Part shown: piece by piece, positions 1 through 14,509 of the stretch
How positions within the stretch are numbered: position 1 is the stretch's first letter
Layout: the number at the start of each line of letters is the position of its first letter
Source: Paramacrobiotus metropolitanus
Lineage: Eukaryota > Tardigrada > Eutardigrada > Parachela > Macrobiotidae
Assembly: GCF_019649055.1 (NCBI RefSeq)
Contig: NW_026570229.1
Coordinates: 1,426,001 to 1,490,000 of the forward strand
Length of the DNA stretch: 64,000 nucleotides
Direction: 5' to 3'
Program-made: the position numbers and the translations under genes
The notes under the pieces: generated by a model
Seen by the model: only the letters and a program-made list of their open reading frames with translations
Database searches by the model: none
What the model was told of the DNA's origin: nothing

Positions 1-3000
1 AACACCGACGTCGTCCATTTAGTGGAGAATGACCATGTTCGAGCGCTGGAAATCCCGCTGACCAATCTGCATATTTGTAAGTCGCACATTTGCGCGAACA
101 AGCACATTTATTCGAATTAAGGTGCTGCGGATGCATGCCTACTGGATGTGCTCCTAGTCCACACTGCTAGTTATTATGAAATTGTTAAACTGCGGCCGAC
201 TACAAGGGTCTCACTTTTTTGTCCTTCTATCTAAGTATCCACCATGACAGCATGCGCACAAATGTATGTCTGCCAATACTACGTATAATTATTATATCGG
301 TCTTCTTGATGAGCATGATTCAGTATCACATCGTTGTGTTTTCCGCTGCAGCCAACATTATTCTTGGACGCGGCACGACTAGCATCGTGAGAAAAGGGGT
401 GGCCCAGGACCTTCTCGGTCAAGACCAGACCAGTGCCGCCGTAAAGAGCGCCAGGGACCGTAGCGCTTCCACTGAGACGCGACAGTTAATGCAGGAAATA
501 GAAGTTATGCTAGCGGTTGGTCAGCATCCTAACATCATCGACCTGTTGGGTGTGGTTATGATCGGTAACGCGGTCTGTTGACTGTTCAGTGTCGTTTATG
601 ATTCGGAAGAATCTATGATACATCGAACTTTATGGAATCACTGCAGGTGAAGTGCTTCTTGTACTGGAATATGCCCGATTTGGTAGCCTTCGGGATTTCT
701 TGAAAACTTACCGTGCCGGCATTTACCATCATGTCAGCCGTAACGCCATACCTCCCTTATGACGAAGAAGAAGCGGAACGTGCCGTTTGCTCCGCCGATG
801 GAACGATATCTCGAGCGGACTTAGATGAACTGAATGGACAAATCTTGTCAACCACTATGCTGCTGCAGTTTTCTTATCAGATCAGTCGAGGAATGGAACA
901 TCTCAGTACTCTGGGCATTGTGCACCGCGATTTAGCCGCGCGAAATGATCTGATTTGCGATGGATTCACGGCGAAGATATCGGACTTCGGCATAGCACGG
1001 CAAGAAAATCGCGATCGCTTTCCGGAATTAAAAGTACGAAACTGTTTTAGCACCAGGCATAGTTTTGCACTCTAGGCTGGAATTTGGAATTCGCATTACC
1101 AGCACGTACGTAATACGAACAAATACAGTATAATATTACTAGGAAACTGCACGGCTGTTCGCTAGCACTGAAAGACCGAACCGAAAATACAAATATTGAG
1201 AGAAGTGTCTACAGATAATTTTTTTATCTGCTTGTGATCCTGCATCTGTGGCTAATATTTTTTTACTTTAGTAATTTCATAATAGGTCCACAGAATCTCA
1301 ACAAATCAGGAACGTTCCGGTCAGAACTGACCGGAAGTTCAGAAAGCATCTGTCACGCTCTACCAAATTGTACATTTATCCTCAAATTCATAAAATACAT
1401 TCTATATACCTATCTTAATAAATGTTTGTTTACATCAAAAACGGCATCGGTGGATTTTTGCCTCGAGTTTTCAACTGCATAAAGTCAACCACTTAAACAA
1501 AATAAAAAAAAAGTAATATGTATATTTTGTAATAAAAGAATTAAAATGTCAAAGGGCTGTATATTTAATTTTTATCACATAAAACATATTCGATTTTATT
1601 TAACCTTGCAGGAAGCTTTTCCAGTGCGCTGGATGCCACCGGAAGCCATGGCTAAAAAAATATTCTCAGAGAAATCGGATGTGTGGTCCTTCGGTGTTGT
1701 TATGTGGGAAGTGTTTAGTGTTGGAGCGCTGCCGTTTACTGACGATCGCATTGCGCAGGACAATATCGCCACTTTTCTAGCGTCACTAAAAAGCGGATTG
1801 CGTCTGGACAAGCCGGAGCACTGTCCAACTGTCGTGTAAGTTTTGTCGGTAACTTGCTCGTGATAGTCGCATTTCTACCTGCACATACCTCGGTATCAGA
1901 AAGAATAAGCCGACCGATGTGATCAACAAAATAATTCTTTAATTGGCGTAGAGCGCGTCTACAGAGGGTTATTCAGCCAAGTGTGGACACTTTTTGGAAA
2001 ATTTCTGCTTGGCCGTCGCAGGCACATTTTACTTTTTTATAATCTCATCAGGTAGCCACAACGTCCAATCATACTTTAAATTCAACCGAGCCAAGATTTT
2101 GTCATCCTGTAGCTCAGGAAAAAAATAAGTTTGTCCCCACCATGGTGGCAACAGTTGACCAGTTCAGCTATAGGAAATGGATTCCCTCTATTCAAAATTA
2201 ATTTAAAATTTGGGTTTTCGCCATAATCCATTGAACACCTGTCAGGGGTTTCAAACAATTGTAAGGGCGGGACGCCCCGCCCTCCTGAGTAGCTATTCGC
2301 TGTTTCTGGGGATTTCCACCCCGCACATTGCTGCGCTGTTTTGACGGACCTGCAGCACAGTTGCACTGGCTGCAGGATCCTTCCTCATTAGTCTGGTGTT
2401 GCTGCGCCACGGTGCGCATTAGATTCGGCAATAAAGCCTCATCCGGGTTCACCGCTGTTCGCTGTCGAGGATACGCGTGGCGCCCATACGGCCCCGCGTT
2501 ATACAATCCTTTTTCAGAAGGAATTACTAGTTTTTTTTATTGACAAGCAGCATCCTTGTTTTCCCCGCAGTGCTCCCGGAGCACATCTCTGTTTCTAGAT
2601 GACTTCTTCTTCCCTGCCAGGCTTGATCCGTGGAGCGTCTTTTTCGACCAACGAACATTGTAAATGGTAGAGAAAGACTTGCTCTACAACTTTAGTTTAT
2701 GATGGGACGGAAAGGATAGCTATAGTTTCGTGCATAAGAATTCGCGCAATGGGCATGGCTCCTCCGGGTCTCTTCCTGTTTTTGCATATTTTCCAACCGT
2801 CCTACCACAAGAACGCGCAAAAATATGGCATCGTTCTTGCCATAAAAAACATTTGGATCGCCATTTTTCACAATTTAAACCATGCAGATTTGAAAAACAG
2901 ACGATCCTTTTAAAGCCTGATGATGAAAAGCCAAATTTTGACTGGTCAAGGAGTCTTTTGGTCAATAGATATTATGGCGAGCATTTTACGTTTGATTGTC

Positions 3001-3388
3001 ACCAGAATTTGCAAAAACCATTCAGACTAGTTAGTCGTTGTATTGAAATGCTTATGGCATCATTTTTGTTAAAATGAAATTTACAAGGATTTTTTTTTTC
3101 GAAGTGCCACACTTGGCTGAATAACCCTCTGTAGGATCCTTGCCGACCGATGTTAGCAACGATATAATTCTTTAATTGGCGTAGAGCGCGTCTAGAATCC
3201 TTACTTGTGACGGTCGATATTATGGGTTAAATTTTGAAAATCGTCCATGGTTGAATTGTAGGTTTAATTTCATGTGTGACTGCTGGAAGTTGTTGCCCGA
3301 TGATCGGCCAGTTTTCGCACAGCTATCCCACGAAATGCGAAATATTCTTGAAACTTCCGGTGCCCAGGTTTATCATCGTCTGGACTGA
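1..3388 (+). CDS. Gene A: receptor tyrosine kinase, 5' end outside the window (kinase motifs intact)
   Basis: Exons read at <1-84 (juxtamembrane), 352-564, 647-1033, 1612-1835 and 3262-3388, with matching phases and GT-AG borders. The N-lobe has a glycine loop (LGRGTTS) and the lysine in AAVKSA. The C-lobe has [16 protein letters not shown] and PVRWMPPEA, followed by [13 protein letters not shown]. The last exon gives [14 protein letters not shown] and ends in TGA. This is the pattern of split-kinase receptor tyrosine kinases (FGFR/VEGFR type). No tyrosine lies in the activation segment between DFG and PVRW. Frame changes by one base somewhere in 705-765, inside the kinase insert, so there is either an error in the sequence or a real lesion. 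The juxtamembrane segment ([10 protein letters not shown]) matches genes B (LWEIPLTKVH) and C, so an extracellular GH16-like domain is expected upstream of the window. The last intron carries a TIR transposon. Confidence 0.85.
1909..3193. repeat. About 53-bp direct repeats flanking the TIR element
   Basis: The stretch 1909-1961 (gccgaccgatgt ... gcgtagagcgcgtcta) is repeated at 3142-3193 with a few changes. The bases just right of the transposon (taggatcctt) also resemble those after the second copy (tagaatcctt). The simplest reading is a tandem duplication of about 60 bp that existed first, with the transposon landing at the TA that ends its first copy. Confidence 0.75.
1962..3131. mobile_element. 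Non-autonomous TIR DNA transposon, TA target site
   Basis: The element is 1,170 bp. The 25-bp terminal inverted repeat begins CAGAGGGTTATTCAGCC and is identical at both ends (1962-1986 and 3107-3131). TA flanks both sides (1960-1961, 3132-3133). CAG termini and a TA duplication fit the Tc1/mariner/pogo group. Short open frames inside show no transposase motif that I recognise, so it looks non-autonomous. It lies in the last intron of gene A. Confidence 0.8.
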
Positions 3389-4157
3389 TGGCCGCCTGGC
3401 CTGTTTTTTTGTGTATTTTTTATGATCCGTTAACCGAAGTATTTAAGATTTTTAACCAAACCTACTTTGTACCTCCGGACTTCAGATACCTCGTGGTTGA
3501 TGTATACCGAAAACAGAACAAGTCGATAAAAGCTGTGTTTCCTCTCTTTCACATATCATTTTATTGGTACAACGCATAATACGCACGCCCAAACAACGGT
3601 GCACGATGCAGTAGATGTCGGCAGCAGGAAACTATGCTGTCTAAGTACGTACGAGTGCTCGAATTGATCCGCCTTTGGGATACATCGAAATATTCTCAGT
3701 TCGGCCAAAGGGGACAAAACCGTAGGACAAAATAAACGCAGCACATACACACCGATTACTTACAGATGATATTAAAGTACATCTTTGGAGACCACTTACG
3801 AGTTACGAGTACAAACTGCGTACGCAGGTTTGTCGAAAAATTGGAACCATCCCCTTGGTAAACCCAATAAGGGGCTGTTACTTTATTTATAACATTTTTG
3901 TTTTCATTTTTCATCTTCCTGTTACCCCTTGGTTCACGCGATTTACGGAAGGTCCCTTGGTTGCATGTCTTATTCAATGGTGTTAGACATACATCATGTC
4001 TAACATGGTGTGAGACATGTCTTATTCAGTGGTGTTAGACAATGCGTTCAGAAAAAAATGATTCGCTTAGAGTAAAACAAGTTGAGTGGCGTATTGATTA
4101 ATAGCTCAAACTGTCCCAAAGCGGCAGTGGTGAAAAAAACATTAATATTTGACGGTA
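3389..4157. other. Intergenic gap between convergent genes A and B
   Basis: No convincing coding exon. The word gtgttagacat recurs near 3980-4035 together with variants of acatgtcttattca, a small local repeat. Genes A and B converge on this gap. Confidence 0.5.
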
Positions 4158-6262
<2,105 letters not shown>

Positions 6263-6947
6263 GTGCTATATGCCATATAAAGTGGCCAAAAAGTGTATAA
6301 CCGCCGTAGTACAGCCGGGTTTACGTTACTATCTGAACTTCATTGAAGTTTAGCTTCAAGTCTTCAACGGGCAAAAACAGTACAGCCGATGATGCGACTC
6401 AGTAACATTAAAGGGTTCGTGTTATGAACTTCGTTTTATTACTCAGCAAAAAAACTTTCACGCTAAGAAAACATGGAGTTATCGAAAAACAACTCAAATT
6501 TTATAACAGCTAAAGGCGCCTTTTGGACTGTTGTGCTTTTTCAGATAAATGATAAACAGTGAATTATTGATTAGCCGTTGGCAATGGTATGATTGCTTTC
6601 GACAATGGATTCTTTTACAGTGGTTTACAAGTTACATGCCTTTGTAACTCATGATCTGCTCGTATAATGCAACTCTCAAACCAAGTGACAGAGCTATTTT
6701 CTATTGTTTGTCAAAACATATTTGGTCGTTTGTTAAAACCAAACATCAGCGAACAACTTACAGAATCCGGTACTTCAAATTTCTATCATTATACGCTGGT
6801 ATTAGTACACAGAATAATACAAAGAACGAAGAGCGCTAGATAGTGGCTTGCGTACTTTTTAATGCTTTTTATTTTGAAGGATATTCGCCAGAGAAAAGCG
6901 CAAGCGCACACCACCACACCAGCAACTGTTATCTCAACACAACAACC
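6263..6947. promoter_or_regulatory. Shared upstream gap between divergent genes B and C
   Basis: No exon of either gene is recognisable in these 685 bases. If gene B were whole, its signal peptide and first GH16 exon should lie here on the minus strand, and they do not. Any promoter of gene C must lie here; I see no clear TATA box close to its start. Confidence 0.35.
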
Positions 6948-9900
6948 ATGGTTCAGCGCCTTATGTTAAACCTGTTCACAATGGCTGTATTTCTGTCCTG
7001 CAATCCCCACGCTGCCTGTGTTCTTACGGACGACGACAATGAAATGGTGGAAATTTTCCGCGACGATTTCAACGGTAACGTGCTGGACTTGAAGTGGTTG
7101 GTTCATGACATGGAAGTGGAACGTCCCCCACCAGGTGTCGTGGTATTAAGAATATTGCAGCTATCCAGGAAAGCGTTTATCGGCACCTAGAAAACGTTTG
7201 GCATCTAACCGAAAACGGCGGTTAATTTATAAATTGTTCGGATGCGTAAATGCCTTTATTTCCTATATTGTGTTCTCGATATCTCGGTTGTACGAGCCAA
7301 TAAAAACCCATTTTTGATTTTACTGTAAAAAGATTACAGAAGAGCACGAACGAAGAGTCCCGGAATGTTTCTTCGCGTTGTACAGCTGGTATGCCTCCGC
7401 CACCTGCCGACCGTCAAAACATTCGATTACGCGACGGACAACTGGTGCTGCGGCGAGGCGTGGTTCGTAACGGCTCATCCTTGGTGTTCGGGGAACAATC
7501 TATCATGACAGGACTCCAGTTTCTCTTCAAGTACGGCGATGTCGTCATTCGAGCGAAGTTTCCAGAGACCCCGGGAATCAAAGCCAGCATGGTTCTGCGG
7601 CCCTGCATATTCAACAGCGAAGGCTGGGGCTGCCGGTACCATCCGGTACCATGGGTATCAGTGTCAGCCAGCCGATGCGCGTATCATAAAACTCTCTTCA
7701 AAGGTGAAGTGGAGTACGTGGACAGTGGGGGAAAGACGGCATTTCACGAGCCAGCCTTTGATAGGTGAGCCAGTAGACAAGATTAATTAAGGCGTTCAAA
7801 ATACCGAACAAACATCTGTTAATGCTGGAACGACAACCTTGTTTTTGGGAGGGTGTTGTGCAGAGATGTTTTAGTTCAAAAGAATTGTTTTAAATAAAGG
7901 TGAACGCTCGTTTTAAGACATTGCGGCTTTTTTTGTTTCTGGTCCGCGCTAAAGCTTGGAATGGGACACCGATTACTTACGTGGCTTACCCAACAGAGGT
8001 GATATTGCAGTGCAGAAGAGCTTTCCCTCGATTACCATACGCATATGCTAAGGTGGACAAGTGAAGATTTAGTGTGGTATGTGGATGAGGAGTGGGCGCT
8101 CAATTTGACTGTACCTGGACTGGAACGATGGCCCAAAATGGCCATAGAATTTTGGATGTCACCACTTACAGGATTTGTGAGAGCCCTCGATAGAGACGCA
8201 TCGTTATCGGAGGCATTTCTCGTCGACTATATCGTTGTGAAGCAATCCCGAAAAAGACTGCGAGAGTTACATGCCGGTACGAAAACCAAGGTTCCGAGTA
8301 TGAGTTCTGGTTTTGAGGTTGCTTTGCGGTGCCGGTAGTCAATCTTCTTCGACATTAGTTTTAATAATCATGAGCGGTCCAGAGCGGATAATGTTACGCT
8401 ATTACGACGCTGTGTAGACATACCAGTTTGATTGATGCCATGCTCAAATTGTTTTCAGCCTCTATATTGCCAACAGCACTAGGAATCGCCGTTTCCGTTG
8501 CAGTACTGACGACTGCAGTAGTTACTGCAATACTCTTATATCGACGATACCGAAAACGCGTTAGAGGGAAGGCTCCGATTTTAAGCGGAGACATCAGTTT
8601 CTCAGCGCAACACAGCGTTTACGACTTCTCGCCGTTCGACTCTGGGCTCCTCATTAAAGACTTGGCGGCCGATCCCTGTGCCCGTCGCTTAGCGATTCCC
8701 ATGAGCCAGTTGCAATTGAGTACGTGAAAAATTTTTGGTTGATCGTGGTAGCACAGAATGTCTGAGATTCGCGTTGCGAAGAAACTAAAGAAAGTAAATC
8801 AGTTGGCAATAAACATGCAGCCGTGGGTCAACTTACCGTCATGCTAAGCGTCACGTTTAAAAATTACCGTCCAGACACTGGCATACATAATTCTGCGCTT
8901 TAACCTCGGATGTTGAAGAGTTGAAAAAGAGCGCCAGTAAATCGGGATAGACCATACGAAATTAACTTTATGCAATAAAAAAGCATTACCGATTTTCACA
9001 TGTTTGTATTGCATTTTAGCGGAGCTGGTTTTGGATACCAGTCCTAATAGTGTTGTCAAAGCGGGATTTGCGTACGGTCTCTACTCACAACCACAAGGTC
9101 AAGACCAGAGAAAAATCGCAGTAAAGAGTGTCCGGTTATCAAACAATGTATCACAACTTCGTCAACTCATCCAGGAACTCGATATGCTGGCTAGAACTGG
9201 ACGCCATCTTAACATTGTCAATCTACTTGGGGTTGTTATCACTGGTATGATCTGTGCCGTAGTTTACCGAATGAATAATTATACAAGCAATGTCTTAAAG
9301 ATGAGGTGCTGCTGTTGCTGGAGTGCGCCGAATTCGGGACTCTCACCAATTTTCTACGAAGCACTTGCCGAACGAACTTTGTCAACCAGGTCGACTGCAA
9401 CGGGGCCATTGCATGCCAGCCTGACATGAACAATATCGAGGTCATCAGAGAACCAACCGACACAGAAACTCCCACCCCCAACACGGAAGTCAACAACTGA
9501 GACTTAACAGCGCCGTCGACGCTCACGCTGCTGCGCTTTTCCTATCAAATCAGCCGCGGTATGGAGTATTTGCACAGTCAGGCTGTCCTCCATCGAGATC
9601 TGGCCGCGCGCAATATTCTGCTGTTCTCGGGAGGAATTGCGAAAATTTCCCATTTCGGAATGGCAAAGCCGGGGACTGTGTACGTTCTGCATGATCTTCA
9701 GGTACGGTTATAGCGAAACCTACGTCATTAGATTGTAGTCGCACGCAAAAAAAGGCTTACGATAGACGGTACGATATACGATAGGCTCTTGCACGCCATC
9801 ACAGCGTACCCTTACCGACTACAATCTATTAAGACGATGATCGTTTGCAACTTTGCGATACTCGTACATTCATTGAGTTACAGTCGACGACGAGTCCGTC

Positions 9901-10753
9901 TTTGCAGGAACATCTCCCCGTGCGTTGGATGCCACCGGAAGCCATCGAGGAAAAGCTTTTCTCTCAGAAATCTGATATATGGTCCTTTGGTGTGGTATTA
10001 TGGGAGATATTCAGCTTAGGCGCTGATCCCTATGCTGATGCTAGCTCTGCACAGAAGCGTACTGTTGCCGATTTCGTAAAAGCGCTGAAGAACGGATTAC
10101 GCTTGGAGCGACCATCCACCTGTCCGCTGGCTATGTCAGTCACGTAGACGTTAGACTACGATGGTTTTGTTTGATTGCCCGTCTGTAGAAGTACAAGTAA
10201 AAGATAAAATTATAGCAACAAAAGTATATAAGTATGAATAATATTTTACTTACTCCTCTATTTGGATACCTTTCCTGAGTGATTCGGTTGCGGCAGCGCC
10301 CTGAAATGTTTTTTTGCTGCAAGTTGTGCGGCAGTCGGAGGGTGAACATTCAGATGTACACGGACAACAGATGTTAAGCTATGTTCAAATTTTTTCGAAG
10401 TAAACCACTTAGTGAAGCGATCCGACAGAATCTTTATTTCGTATTTATCTTTTCGGTGCTAAATTTGTGTGCACACATCGTGAAAAAAGTTACAAAACTA
10501 TTTGTCTAGTACATATGCTTTTTAATTTTGCAGATCAAACATTTTAAATCAATGCTGGGAGTTGTCACCAATGGAGCGAGGCGATTTTCGTCAGCTAGCC
10601 GCATATTTGAGAGATCTTATTAGCACCGACTCGGAAGAATTCTATCTGCGGCTAAACTATAACAATTCCTTATTTAATGAGGAGAATTCCATTAATTTCT
10701 TGGACAGGATTAGTGCTCCGGCGCAAATTGATGACAAAACAGTAAAGGCATAA
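6948..10753 (+). CDS. Gene C: secreted-signal / GH16-like / TM / tyrosine pseudokinase receptor
   Basis: The start at 6948 has the context CAACCATGG and begins a signal peptide (MVQRLMLNLFTMAVFLSC). Exons lie at 6948-about 7135, about 7340-7764, 8011-8275, 8459-8719, 9020-9244, 9301-9701, 9908-10134 and 10534-10753. GH16 features are FRDDFNGNVLDLKW, then QNIRLRDGQLVL, then WTSEDLVWYVDEEWAL and FLVDYIVVKQ. The usual GEIDIxE catalytic motif is replaced by GEVEYVDS (7703), so lectin-like binding is likelier than hydrolysis. A membrane helix follows (AVSVAVLTTAVVTAILL) with RRYRKR behind it. The kinase lacks the glycine loop, keeps IAVKSV and HRDLAARN, and has HFG for DFG. It ends with QCWELSPMERGDF. 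A TGA at 9498-9500 is in frame inside the kinase insert. The 7135 junction phase is uncertain, and the 10135 donor is GTCAGT. Confidence 0.75.
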
Positions 10754-11461
10754 TGATGTGGTGGTCAAGTATCTGTACCAGTAGTACAGTACTGCTGACT
10801 ACTAATTTAGACTGAAAAAGAAGCTCCATAAAATTGCTGGTATATGGCAGCATACTTTTCCCGGCCAAACATATTTCCATATACTCGTATCTATATTATT
10901 TCATAACAGCTACGTACAGCTTAGGACAAAATGGTCGCATACCCAACATCTCCACATTCAGTACGAATGCAGCGCAGTGCACTGTACGACTGAGTTCAAA
11001 ATATCCGTTTCGCACAAGTGCACTGCACCGCTTGCGTACAGAATGCTGGGTATGGGGCTATGCGACCATTTAGTCCTACATTGTACTCTACTGTTAAGTG
11101 AAGGAGACACGCCTGCTTGCTCCGGATGCCATCTATGCGAGCGAGACAAACGTGTGCACAGACGTGTTTACGTGCCAACAAAGATGTCTTTCGAAAGGCT
11201 GGTTATTTAGATCCAAAAAGGTCACATTCGGTTTCGGTGGGCGTTAGATTAAAATGGCGAGAACCACTTTTAACAATGCTGATGGAATGAAATTGCATGT
11301 GCAATGCATGGATATAAGCACCAATGTATCTGTAGGTACCCTACTAGAATCAGATGCCGACAGCACATTCCGGTGTTTGTAATCACATGCCGGTCTTTAA
11401 CAACCGCAATATACAGATACCACGCTAAGTGTTGAGGTTGTCGCTGGCACAAATTATCTGC
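8026..11461 (+). repeat. Tandem 3.43-kb unit, copy 1
   Basis: First of three head-to-tail copies. The unit runs from the GH16 C-terminal exon of gene C, through its kinase exons and stop, to a spacer of about 700 bp ending in cacaaattatctgc. The same coding codon lies at 8045, 11482 and 14914, giving periods of 3,437 and 3,432 bases. Only copy 1 has the signal peptide and first GH16 exons upstream. Confidence 0.9.
10922..11078. mobile_element. MITE-like hairpin element (copy in repeat unit 1)
   Basis: The ends are 20-bp inverted repeats (TAGGACAAAATGGTCGCATA against TAGGACTAAATGGTCGCATA). They carry TA at each tip, compatible with a TA target duplication. The interior is also partly self-complementary (gcagtgcact arms), so the whole 157 bp can fold back. 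The same element sits at the same place in units 2 (about 14353-14509) and 3 (about 17753-17912), so it was there before the unit was duplicated. Confidence 0.6.
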
Positions 11462-14187
11462 CCCTCGATTACCATACGCATATGCTAAGGTGGACAAGTG
11501 AAGATTTAGTGTGGTATGTGGATGAGGAGTGGGCGCTCAATTTGACTGTACCTGGACTGGAACGATGGCCCAAAATGGCCATAGAATTTTGGATGTCACC
11601 ACTTACAGGATTTGTGAGAGCCCTCGATAGAGACGCATCGTTATCGGAGGCATTTCTCGTCGACTATATCGTTGTGAAGCAATCCCGAAAAAGACTGCGA
11701 GAGTTACATGCCGGTACGAAAAACCAAGGTTCCGAGTATGAGTTCTGGTTTTTGAGGTTGCTTTGCGGTGCCGGTAGTCAATCTTCTTCGACATTAGTTT
11801 TAATAATCATGAGCGGTCCAGAGCGGATAATGTTACGCTATTACGACGCTGTGTAGACATACCAGTTTGATTGATGCCATGCTCAAATTGTTTTCAGCCT
11901 CTATATTGCCAACAGCACTAGGAATCGCCGTTTCCGTTGCAGTACTGACGACTGCAGTAGTTACTGCAATACTCTTATATCGACGATACCGAAAACGCGT
12001 TAGAGGGGAAGGCTCCGATTTTAAGCGGAGACATCAGTTTCTCAGCGCAACACAGCGTTTACACGACTTCTCGCCGTTCGACTCTGGGCTCCTCATTAAA
12101 GACTTGGCGGCCGATCCCTGTGCCCGTCGCTTAGCGATTCCCATGAGCCAGTTGCAATTGAGTACGTGAAAAAATTTTTCAGTTGATCGTGGTAACACAG
12201 AATGTCTGAGATTCGCGTTGCGAAGAAACTAAAGAAAGTAAATCAGTTGGCAATAAACATGCAGCCGTGGGTCAACTTACCGTCATGCTAAGCGTCACGT
12301 TTAAAAATTACCGTCCAGACACTGGCATACATAATTCTGCGCTTTAACCTCGGATGTTGAAGAGTTGAAAAGAGCGCCAATAAATCCGGAGAGACCCTAC
12401 GAAATTAACTTTATGCAATAAAAAAGCATTACCGATTTTCACATGTTTGTATTGCATTTTAGCGGAGCTGGTTTTGGATACCAGTCCTAATAGTGTTGTC
12501 AAAGCGGGATTTGCGTACGGTCTCTACTCACAACCACAAGGTCAAGACCAGAGAAAAATCGCAGTAAAGAGTGTCCGGTTATCAAACAATGTATCACAAC
12601 TTCGTCAACTCATCCAGGAACTCGATATGCTGGCTAGAACTGGACGCCATCTTAACATTGTCAATCTACTTGGGGTTGTTATCACTGGTATGATCTGTGC
12701 CGTAGTTTACCGAATGAATAATTATACAAGCAATGTCTTAAAGATGAGGTGCTGCTGTTGCTGGAGTGCGCCGAATTCGGGACTCTCACCAATTTTCTGA
12801 AGCACTTGCCGAACGAACTTTGTCAACCAGGTCGACTGCAACGGGGCCATTGCATGCCAGCCTGACATGAACAATATCGAGGTCATCAGAGAACCAACCG
12901 ACACAGAAACTCCACCCCAACTCGGAAGTCGACAACTCAGACTTAACAGCGCCGTCGACGCTGACGCTGCTGCGCTTTTCCTATCAAATCAGCCGCGGTA
13001 TGGAGTATTTGCACAGTCAGGCTGTCCTCCATCGAGATCTGGCCGCGCGCAATATTCTGCTGTTCTCGGGAGGAATTGCGAAAATTTCCCATTTCGGAAT
13101 GGCAAAGCCGGGGACTGTGTACGTTCTGCATGATCTTCAGGTACGGTTATAGCGAAACCTACGTCATTAGATTGTAGTCGCACGCAAAAAAAAGGCTTAC
13201 GATAGACGGTACGATATACGATAGGCTCTTGCACGCCATCACAGCGTACCCTTACCGACTACAATCTATTAAGACGATGATCGTTTGCAACTTTGCGATA
13301 CTCGTACATTCATTGAGTTACAGTCGACGACGAGTCCGTCTTTGCAGGAACATCTCCCGTGCGTTGGATGCCACCGGAAGCCATCGAGAAAAGCTTTTCT
13401 CTCAGAAATCTGATATATGGTCCTTTGGTGTGGTATTATGGGAGATATTCAGCAGGCGCTGATCCTATGCTGATGCTAGCTCTGCACAGAAGCGTACTGT
13501 TGCCGATTTCGTAAAAGCGCTGAAGAACGGATTACGCTTGGAGCGACCATCCACCTGTCCGCTGGCTATGTCAGTCACGTAGACGTTAGACTACGATGGT
13601 TTTGTTTGATTGCCCGTCTGTAGAAGTACAAGTAAAAGATAAAATTATAGCAACAAAAGTATATAAGTATGAATAATATTTTACTTACTCCTCTATTTGG
13701 ATACCTTTCCTGAGTGATTCGGTTGCGGCAGCGCCCCTGAAATGTTTTTTTGCTGCAAGTTGTGCGGCAGTCGGAGGGTGAACATTCAGATGTACACGGA
13801 CAACAGATGTTAAGCTATGTTCAAATTTTTTCGAAGTAAACCACTTAGTGAAGCGATCCGACAGAATCTTTATTTCGTATTTATCTTTTCGGTGCTAAAT
13901 TTGTGTGCACACATCGTGAAAAAAGTTACAAAACTATTTGTCTAGTACATATGCTTTTTAATTTTGCAGATCAAACATTTTAAATCAATGCTGGGAGTTG
14001 TCACCAATGGAGCGAGGCGATTTTCGTCAGCTAGCCGCATATTTGAGATCTTATTAGCACCGACTCGGAAGAATTCTATCTGCGGCTAAACTATAACAAT
14101 TCCTTATTTAATGAGGAGAATTCCATTAATTTCTTGGACAGGATTAGTGCTCCGGCGCAAATTGATGACAAAACAGTAAAGGCATAA
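11462..14187 (+). pseudogene. Headless second copy of gene C
   Basis: Nearly identical to gene C from the GH16 C-terminal exon onward, with the same membrane helix, N-lobe exon, HRDLAARN and HFG. There is no signal peptide and no first half of the GH16 domain. Small indels shift the frame in the kinase insert (near 12910, two bases shorter than copy 1), in the APE exon (near 13385 and 13455) and in the last exon (near 14045). The position of the copy-1 TGA reads TCA here. It cannot make the full receptor as written. Confidence 0.8.
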
Positions 14188-14352
14188 TGATGTGGTGGTC
14201 AAGTATCTGTACCAGTAGTACAGTACTGCTGACTACTAATTTAGACTGAAAAAGCTCCATAAAATTGCTGGTATATGGCAGCATACTTTTCCAAGCCAAA
14301 CATATTTCCATATACTCGTATCTATATTATTTCATAACAGCTACGTACAGCT

Positions 14353-14509
14353 TAGGACAAAATGGTCGCATACCCAACATCTCCACATTCAGTACGAATG
14401 CAGCGCAGTGCACTGTACGACTGAGTTCAAAATATCCGTTTCGCACAAGTGCACTGCACCGCTTGCGTACAGAATGCTGGGTATGGGGCTATGCGACCAT
14501 TTAGTCCTA
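14353..14509. mobile_element. MITE-like hairpin element (copy in repeat unit 2)
   Basis: Same inverted ends and interior as the element in unit 1, at the equivalent position in the spacer. Confidence 0.55.

Noticed and set aside
6948-8275. GH16 segment as recent transfer from bacteria
   Set aside because: It is split by several introns, has a eukaryotic start context and is fused to a metazoan kinase, so no sign of recent transfer.
10977-11210. Short frames in the tandem-unit spacer as genes
   Set aside because: They overlap the hairpin element on both strands and show no start context or domains.
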